From an uncultured Ruminobacter sp. (GTDB lineage Bacteria > Pseudomonadota > Gammaproteobacteria > Enterobacterales > Succinivibrionaceae): a stretch of 6,937 nt of DNA. Shown here one piece after another: positions 1 through 4,372 of this stretch. The translations under genes were made by a program, and so were the position numbers. The stretch's first letter is position 1; each line of letters begins with the position of its first letter. The stretch covers positions 1 through 6,937 of the forward strand of contig CAAFXL010000186.1 of assembly GCA_900767005.1 (NCBI GenBank), read 5' to 3'. The notes below the pieces were generated by a model, which was not told the origin of the DNA, made no database searches, and was given only the letters and a program-made list of their open reading frames with translations.

Positions 1-234
1 AAAATGAAATCAAGTAAAATTTCATGCGTTCGCCCTGGGCAATTTTTAATCTAATTGAGAAATTTTAAAATTCATACCCCCAGTAACAAAATATCTTTTA
101 CATTTTTTTTGAGATATTTAAGAGTTTTTAAAGATCTTTTTTAATAATTTTGTAAATATTTTGCTTATAAAATAATCGTTTTGCTTATAAGTTATACAAT
201 TTTAAGTTTTTTTTAAATTTTTTAATAAAAGTGC

Positions 235-262
235 TTGCACGATTAAAAAATTGGGCTATAAT
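235..262 (+). promoter_or_regulatory. sigma70 promoter of the tRNA operon
   Basis: The -35 hexamer TTGCAC (235-240) and a consensus -10 TATAAT (257-262) are separated by 16 bp and lie just before the first tRNA. The -10 is followed by a GC-rich stretch, GACCCCG, in otherwise AT-rich DNA. A GC-rich discriminator is typical of stringently controlled stable-RNA promoters, so ppGpp control is inferred. The A/T tracts at about 199-231 could act as an UP element. Transcription should start near 269-271, leaving a leader of only a few bases before the tRNA. Confidence 0.85.
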
Positions 263-277
263 AGACCCCGTTCTTAA

Positions 278-353
278 GCGGGAATAGCTCAGTTGGTAGA
301 GCATAACCTTGCCAAGGTTAGGGTCGCGAGTTCGAGCCTCGTTTCCCGCTCCA
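278..353 (+). tRNA. tRNA-Gly (anticodon GCC)
   Basis: A 76-nt cloverleaf can be folded by eye. The acceptor stem is GCGGGAA (278-284) with TTCCCGC (343-349). The D-arm is GCTC/GAGC. The anticodon stem is TAACC/GGTTA around the loop TTGCCAA, with GCC at 311-313. The T-arm is at 326-342 with loop TTCGAGC, followed by discriminator T and an encoded CCA (351-353). It decodes GGC and GGU. It is the first gene of a two-tRNA transcript and ends 3 nt before the next tRNA. Confidence 0.97.
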
Positions 354-356
354 AGT

Positions 357-446
357 GCCCGAGTGGTGAAATCGGTAGACACAAGGGATTTAAAATCCCT
401 CGGAACTTATACTTCCGTGCCGGTTCGATTCCGGCCTCGGGCACCA
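357..446 (+). tRNA. tRNA-Leu (anticodon TAA)
   Basis: A 90-nt class II tRNA. The acceptor stem is GCCCGAG (357-363) with CTCGGGC (436-442). The anticodon stem is AGGGA/TCCCT around the loop TTTAAAA, with TAA at 391-393. There is a long variable arm with stem CGGAA (401-405)/TTCCG (413-417). The T-arm is GCCGG/CCGGC around TTCGATT, followed by discriminator A and an encoded CCA (444-446). The long variable arm and discriminator A are leucine identity features. It decodes UUA and UUG, and is co-transcribed with the upstream tRNA-Gly. Confidence 0.97.
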
Positions 447-519
447 TTTATTTTCAGAATTCTAATTTCTTTTTTTACTCCTTTAATTTTGTTTTTCCTT
501 TTTATTTAACCTTTTTTTT

Positions 520-550
520 AAGTCTCATTGTTTCTTGAGACTTTTTCTTT
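520..550 (+). terminator. intrinsic terminator of the tRNA operon
   Basis: A perfect 8-bp stem, AAGTCTCA (520-527) with TGAGACTT (536-543), closes an 8-nt loop and runs into a T-rich tract (542-550). On the minus strand the stem would be followed by A residues, so it works only for plus-strand transcripts, here the tRNA unit. The 447-519 interval between the tRNA-Leu and this stem is T-rich and holds no gene. Confidence 0.85.
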
Positions 551-563
551 TAACTTTTTGCTT

Positions 564-611
564 AATAAAAATGAATAATGCTTAAATTACTTCTAAAGCA
601 ACTTAAGCATT
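564..611 (-). terminator. 16-bp hairpin, likely 3' end of the outer transposase transcript
   Basis: As minus-strand RNA, 611-596 pairs with 592-577 in a continuous 16-bp stem (14 Watson-Crick and two G-U pairs) closed by the 3-nt loop UAG. It is followed by AUUC and a run of five U (571-567). On the plus strand the two wobble pairs become A-C mismatches, so the structure favours minus-strand RNA, the strand of the transposase that stops at 677. The U-tract is displaced by a few bases, so it may be a weak terminator or a hairpin with another role at the element's end. Confidence 0.5.
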
Positions 612-676
612 TAATAAGAATAAAGCAGATATTGATCTGTAAATTTTAATAATCCTTAGATTTAACTAAAGTAGAA

Positions 677-1072
677 CTACCCCCCCAAAAACTTCTTTTC
701 ATCTTGAAGATTTACATGAGAAGGTACGTTCTCTTTAAAAATCCCAGAGTAAATTTTTTTAACTTGTTTATTTGGTGTTTCAACTGTAACGGTGTCATCT
801 TTTCTAAAACACATTAGCGAACTTAATTTACCTAAGATATCTGAAACTGAAGTTCCGAACTCATTAACTTGAGAACGTAATTTTAAGAATACAATGGTCT
901 TAATCATATCAAATAAAATACCTCCTCTAATGGTTTCATCTTTCCATTTAGCAATAGGAAGTAAATCTAAGTAGTGTTTACTAGTCTTAAAAAATCCTTC
1001 AATATCAACTCTTGCAAAATATCTTGAAAGCATCTCTTCTGGCGTTAAATCTAGGTTTGAGATTATTACAAA
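677..1072 (-). pseudogene. C-terminal fragment of the disrupted outer IS4-superfamily transposase
   Basis: This fragment carries the catalytic-Glu region of the outer transposase. Reading minus from the target duplication, the frame gives VIISNLDLTPEEM and then 117 more residues to a TAG at 677-679. An ATG at 1033-1031 would allow a 118-residue product but has no strong ribosome-binding site. The stretch RYFARVDIEGFFKTSK contains Y-(2)-R-(3)-E-(6)-K exactly, the IS4-family signature around the third DDE residue, and it is followed by the conserved-looking YLDLLPIAKW block. The remainder matches the helical C-terminus of such enzymes. The frame is closed on the upstream side by a TAA inside the inner element. 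The first two catalytic Asp residues are in the 3009-4235 half, so this piece alone cannot be a transposase. The last codons include a run of seven G on the coding strand (680-686 as C). Confidence 0.88.
1066..1072. repeat. Target-site duplication, left copy (TTACAAA)
   Basis: TTACAAA lies directly outside the left CCTAAAAGT end and is identical to 3014-3020 outside the right end. It marks the exact insertion point of the inner element within codons of the outer transposase. Confidence 0.9.
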
Positions 1073-1103
1073 CCTAAAAGTCGTATTTTATGCACTCAAA
1101 TCC
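1073..1103 (+). repeat. Left terminal inverted repeat of the inner element
   Basis: It begins CCTAAAAGTCGT and matches the reverse complement of 2983-3013 at 23 of 31 positions. The outer 9 bp and the inner AAATCC are identical between the ends. Its inner edge touches the transposase stop codon at 1104-1106. Confidence 0.85.
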
Positions 1104-2849
1104 TTAAGTTAATTTGACACCTAGTTTTTCAAGATATAGGGAATCTCTGGCTGTAACTTCTGATGTCCATCTTTTATTCTTAAGTTTTATAGATACATTT
1201 ACATTCTCTACTGTGTCAAACCACTGAAGCTGGAGATAGATTGGCGTATTATTAAGCCATGATTTTAGTTCTAACTCTTTTCCAATGTTGTCCTTTGTAT
1301 CATGTTTGCTATCACCATTTTCTTTACCTAGAGATTGCTTTAGCTTACGGATTTCTTCACTTAAGTATTCGTAATAGCATAGGCAAATAAATTGCACAAA
1401 CATTCTGCCACGAAGGGTATCAGAGCTCCATACTCTAGTACGTGTACCATCGGTATGTTGTTTTTCAGCTTTAAAAAATTCCTCTATAGTTTCTCTTTTT
1501 CTATATTTTCTAAGGCATTCAAAAGGTTCTTTTTCCTTGTTTGACACTAGAACAAAGTATCCATGATATTTGTTAGCATCAGCTATAGCTTCATTATTTG
1601 GTATTGTAGTGAGCTTATTTCCTCTTTTCTTGATGGTGAAGTACTTCTTGACCTTATTCTGAGCTTGTTCAGATAAATCAGTTAACTCGATACCTGATTC
1701 TACAAGGTTCTTTAACTCATACAAATCAGCATCAAATGCTATCTTGTCTGCTGCTTGCTTTGCTTGATTGAAGTATATGTTTAGATAAATACGTCTTGAG
1801 AATATTTCTTCAGAACCTTTTGAAGCTCCACTTGAATGACTTGCATACTTACGTATTTTAGTAAAGTCATGCTTTACCATTACTGATACGCCTTTAGTAG
1901 ATGTGTCAAATGGACAGGTGTTTCTAAAATCACTAAGAGCTTCTATCTGTTCATCAATATGATTTCTAATCCACTTAATGCTTGTTTTAGCAAGAGTTAT
2001 GAAATCAAATCCAGCTTGTAATAATGCAGATAAATTATCTTCAGAGTAATACCCATTATCAGTGACGATCTCTGTTGTGCGTACACCTAGAGCATTTAAC
2101 TGATTAATAGCATTAACAACAGAAGTAACATCAGAAAGATTACCTGGTTGCTTAGTAAATGCTATAGGTTGTCTACTCTCTATGGAATAAAGTGTAAGAA
2201 GCTTTACAGTCTTTAAACCGTCATGTGCTTTGTTAAAACCATATCTTGCATCACTAATGTTATCTGAATAAGTTGATATGGTAGATGAATCATAGGCTAT
2301 AGCATCATTTTCAGATAGAGCATCACATCTACTCTTGAAAAAGCTCTGTTGCAAGCTTTCATCAAGACCTATTCGACAAAAAAGATTGTGGTAGATCTCT
2401 TCTGTTATGCCATCTTCATACGGAAGAGGATGGTTATATTGCCATGTTTGTATACCAGGAAGAGATTGACCATTAGTAGCTAAGAGATATCTAGCAAGGG
2501 ATATGATCTTTTGGGCTGAACCTCTATCAGTAGCTGCATATATAGCATCATCAATACCTGATACTTCACCTATATGGGAGATAATATCCATCATGCCAGT
2601 ACGTTGTCGTGAAGCCTCTATAATTACTGACTTTTCTTCAGAACTAGTAGATTTTTTTCGTTTTGGACGTGTAGGAACAGGAGTTTCAGAACCTTTTGGA
2701 ATTTTAGAAATAAGCTTTGAGGCTATAACTTTATTATATTGTGCCTCTGGGTCATATTTAATTTGACGTTCGATAATATATATATCACCGTTCTTCTGAG
2801 TTTTTTTAATAACAGACGTTTTAATTAATCCAGATGGCTTAGCAGGCAT
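1104..2849 (-). CDS. IS4-superfamily (IS1634-like) DDE transposase, intact
   Basis: This 581-residue enzyme catalyses cut-and-paste movement of the inner element. Known family traits are visible in order. The N-terminal 80 residues are basic (RPKRKK at 61-66), as expected of an end-binding region. The first catalytic Asp is D187 in IAYDSSTIS. The second is D264 in IVTDNGYYSEDNL. The catalytic Glu is E456 in YRKRETIEEFFKAEK, an exact Y-(2)-R-(3)-E-(6)-K motif (Y449, R452, E456, K463). About 190 residues separate D264 and E456, leaving room for the insertion domain typical of this superfamily. Length fits the IS1634 group. The start is supported by AAGGAG seven bases upstream of the ATG. No frameshift or missing catalytic residue is seen. 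It has its own promoter (2880-2908), overlapped by a palindrome. No terminator is visible before the left element end, so readthrough into the fragment at 677-1072 is possible. Confidence 0.95.
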   Translation of the reverse strand: MPAKPSGLIKTSVIKKTQKNGDIYIIERQIKYDPEAQYNKVIASKLISKIPKGSETPVPTRPKRKKSTSSEEKSVIIEASRQRTGMMDIISHIGEVSGIDDAIYAATDRGSAQKIISLARYLLATNGQSLPGIQTWQYNHPLPYEDGITEEIYHNLFCRIGLDESLQQSFFKSRCDALSENDAIAYDSSTISTYSDNISDARYGFNKAHDGLKTVKLLTLYSIESRQPIAFTKQPGNLSDVTSVVNAINQLNALGVRTTEIVTDNGYYSEDNLSALLQAGFDFITLAKTSIKWIRNHIDEQIEALSDFRNTCPFDTSTKGVSVMVKHDFTKIRKYASHSSGASKGSEEIFSRRIYLNIYFNQAKQAADKIAFDADLYELKNLVESGIELTDLSEQAQNKVKKYFTIKKRGNKLTTIPNNEAIADANKYHGYFVLVSNKEKEPFECLRKYRKRETIEEFFKAEKQHTDGTRTRVWSSDTLRGRMFVQFICLCYYEYLSEEIRKLKQSLGKENGDSKHDTKDNIGKELELKSWLNNTPIYLQLQWFDTVENVNVSIKLKNKRWTSEVTARDSLYLEKLGVKLT

Positions 2850-2856
2850 AATTCAT

Positions 2857-2862
2857 CTCCTT
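2857..2862 (-). promoter_or_regulatory. Ribosome-binding site of the inner transposase
   Basis: The minus strand reads AAGGAG seven bases before the ATG at 2849. Its two A residues (2861-2862) are the last bases of the 43-bp palindrome, so folding of a longer readthrough transcript would bring the hairpin right up to the Shine-Dalgarno sequence. Confidence 0.8.
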
Positions 2863-2903
2863 TTATTTGAGTGTATATTATTATAATATATACTCAAATA
2901 AAA
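2861..2903. repeat. 43-bp near-perfect palindrome over the inner transposase promoter
   Basis: The 21-base arms 2861-2881 and 2883-2903 are reverse complements except for one position (G2873 opposite T2891), around the single central base T2882. The palindrome contains the -10 hexamer at its centre, the spacer in one arm and the untranslated leader in the other. It could be a repressor or transposase operator, a hairpin shielding the ribosome-binding site in readthrough RNA, or both. Confidence 0.9.
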
Positions 2904-2908
2904 ATCAA
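2880..2908 (-). promoter_or_regulatory. sigma70 promoter of the inner transposase
   Basis: On the minus strand, TTGATT (2908-2903) is followed after 17 bp by a consensus TATAAT (2885-2880). Transcription should start near 2873, about 24 bases before the ATG, so the native mRNA contains only the distal arm of the palindrome. A second copy of the same -35 sequence and its surroundings (AAATCAAGAG) lies at 2934-2943. Confidence 0.75.
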
Positions 2909-2982
2909 GAGAAATACGCAATAAAAGTCAATAAAATCAAGAGGTTAGCATAATTATACAGTGAGAATTTTTGAAAAATTGG

Positions 2983-3013
2983 GGATTTATGTGACTATTA
3001 GACTACTTTTAGG
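2983..3013 (-). repeat. Right terminal inverted repeat of the inner element
   Basis: Read on the minus strand it starts CCTAAAAGTAGT and pairs with the left end 1073-1103 (23 of 31 identical). It supplies the premature TAA (3009-3011) that ends the 5' half of the outer transposase. Confidence 0.85.
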
Positions 3014-4235
3014 TTACAAAATAACCACCACACACCATTTTCCAATCTTTATCTTTGTCTTTTAATTTAGCGTACTCTTCGCCATGATTTAATAGGTATT
3101 TATTAAAATATTGCAATGCATTATTTCTATCAATATATAAATATGCGTATTCCTTTACCCCAAAGATTTCAATTTGTTTTTGCTTGCCAAAGTAGCTATG
3201 ACTATTTCTAATAAATTGGTATTTACCGCGGTTAAATTGTTCCTTAAACTCCCAATATAAATCCTTATATGGATAGCCTTTTTTAGCTGGCATTCTACCT
3301 ATTAAAGTTTTTTCAGAATCAACATTAAAAGCTTGAAGTAAGTTCTTAGAAATATATCCAGCATCTAATACTAAGTCGCCAATTTCAATGCCTAATGTTG
3401 TGGTGACATCTTCAACTACTGTCATCACTGTATTAATATCTAATACGTTTCCAGGGATAATTTCATACCATACTGGAAGACCTGTTTTATTATCAGCAAT
3501 TAACACTAAACGCATCATAACACCAGTAGAATTAATCCCATGGCAACTTAAAGCGTTAAACGGATTATTTTCAATATCATTAGGTAGTGGTGTTGAATCA
3601 ATAAAGCAAGCTTTACCAAATTCTGGGTCAAGCTTTTTCATTGCTTTTACAAACTCTTTAAAGAATGATACCTTAATATCATCATTGCCAAGCTTAGAGA
3701 AAAAGCTTGTATCAGATTTTAAGGTGTTAAAGTTTAAATCTTTGCATAGATATGAGATAAAAGACTTCTCAATAAAATTATCACAAGTAATTCGTGAACC
3801 ATCTTTAGCAATACCATGAATGATATGGGCAATCATTCTTTGCATATCTTCATTTTTGGTAAATACTTTACTAAGAACCTCAAGTAAATGCTCATTCTTC
3901 ATAAACTTAAATAGGAAATAAGCATCACCAAATACGGTATGAATTTGAGTTGATTCTTTTAATTTCTTATGAACTATTCTTTCATCATCTAATGAGACTT
4001 CTTTGAAGCTATCTAAATTAGCATTATATTCAACTAGACCTCGATTTGGGGACTGAAAAATCCCAACCTTTTTATCAGAGCTTATAAATAGAACTTTCCC
4101 TAATCTTTCTCTTACCGAATGCTTGGTATGGTACTTTGCATCTTTAACATAAGTGGTATCAATAATGGCTGCTGAGCCACTTTTAATTGTTCCATCTTCA
4201 TTAAATACCAATTTCTGAGTCTTGATAAAAGCCAT
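3009..4235 (-). pseudogene. N-terminal part of the disrupted outer IS4-superfamily transposase
   Basis: A 408-codon reading frame: 407 residues of the original enzyme plus one Thr codon and a TAA contributed by the inner element's right end. The N-terminus (residues 1-90) is a strand-rich region resembling those of IS1634-type enzymes, followed by a helical domain. The first catalytic Asp is D213 in ACFIDSTPLP and the second is D291 in LVLDAGYISKNLL. The third residue, the Glu, is on the separate fragment at 677-1072. Rejoining across one TTACAAA copy gives GGYFVIISNLDLTPEEM in frame and a 536-residue protein with Glu at 430. This half ends before the catalytic Glu and should be inactive. The start has AAGG five bases upstream (4241-4244). 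A TATAAT lies at 4292-4287 about 50 bases upstream, without a clear -35 partner. It is a different enzyme from the inner transposase, not a second copy of it. Confidence 0.92.
3014..3020. repeat. Target-site duplication, right copy (TTACAAA)
   Basis: Identical to 1066-1072 and immediately outside the right CCTAAAAGT end. Together the two copies define a 7-bp staggered insertion. Confidence 0.9.
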
Positions 4236-4303
4236 ATTTACCTTGCTATTTTTACGCCTTTAAAGATAAGTTGAATTCTCCATTTTATTATACAACGAAT
4301 TTC

Positions 4304-4338
4304 AAAAAAATAAGATCAAACATAAATGCTTGATCTTA
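4304..4338 (-). terminator. Intrinsic terminator of the protease gene
   Basis: On the minus strand a perfect 9-bp stem, TAAGATCAA (4338-4330) with TTGATCTTA (4319-4311), closes a 10-nt loop and is followed by seven T residues (4310-4304). It lies about 35 bases after the stop codon of the protease. It should stop protease transcripts before the insertion sequences, and shows that the outer element landed beyond the protease unit. Confidence 0.88.
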
Positions 4339-4372
4339 CCATTTTCTATGTTTAGATATTAAATTTTTTGAA

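Larger units (their letters stand above)
1073..3013 (-). mobile_element. Inner IS1634-like insertion sequence, complete, 1941 bp
   Basis: The left end (1073-1103, read +) and the right end (3013-2983, read -) are imperfect inverted repeats. Both start CCTAAAAGT, and 23 of 31 positions match without gaps, ending AAATCC in both. Directly outside are identical 7-bp copies of TTACAAA (1066-1072 and 3014-3020), the target duplication. The single transposase gene fills most of the element, and its stop codon abuts the left repeat. The target is the outer element's transposase gene, whose frame is restored when the element and one duplication copy are removed. The intact gene, visible repeats and perfect duplication argue for a recent insertion and a possibly active element. 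Assignment to the IS1634 group of the IS4 superfamily rests on transposase length and motifs. Confidence 0.92.
559..4295 (-). mobile_element. Older insertion sequence, split by a second element (ends approximate)
   Basis: The two halves of an IS4-superfamily DDE transposase (677-1072 and 3014-4235) show that an insertion sequence once stood here, between the tRNA terminator and the protease terminator. The ends given are inferred. The left end read inward (559-581) and the right end read inward on the minus strand (4294-4273) share TTG, then TAATAAAA, then TG-A-AAT-C with one 1-base gap, as terminal inverted repeats would. I found no flanking target duplication, so it may have decayed or the ends may be off by tens of bases. 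Without the inner element and one copy of its target duplication, this element would be about 1.8 kb. Confidence 0.5.

Noticed and set aside
1..54. A 16-codon plus-strand frame from ATG at 4 to TAA at 52, or a minus-strand start at 25 running off the window edge
   Set aside because: Either is possible as the edge of a neighbouring gene (the minus-strand ATG has AGGG seven bases upstream), but there is too little sequence to support a call.
185..538. Reading frames on both strands across the two tRNA genes
   Set aside because: They are translations of tRNA sequence and its T-rich flank, with no independent ribosome-binding site.
680..686. Run of seven C as a phase-variation tract
   Set aside because: It lies in the last codons of an already disrupted transposase, so length change would have no evident effect.
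1075..2929. TAAAAGTC at 1075-1082 and 2922-2929 as the target duplication of the inner element
   Set aside because: This choice gives poor inverted repeats and does not restore the outer reading frame. The CCTAAAAGT ends with TTACAAA duplications explain both.
2966..2980. 15-bp A/T palindrome near the right end of the inner element
   Set aside because: Only a 1-base centre and all A/T outside it. No position relative to a gene suggests a terminator or operator.
2503..3819. Plus-strand frames at 2503-2766 and 3388-3819
   Set aside because: They are antisense to the two transposase genes, match no known family pattern and have no convincing start signals.
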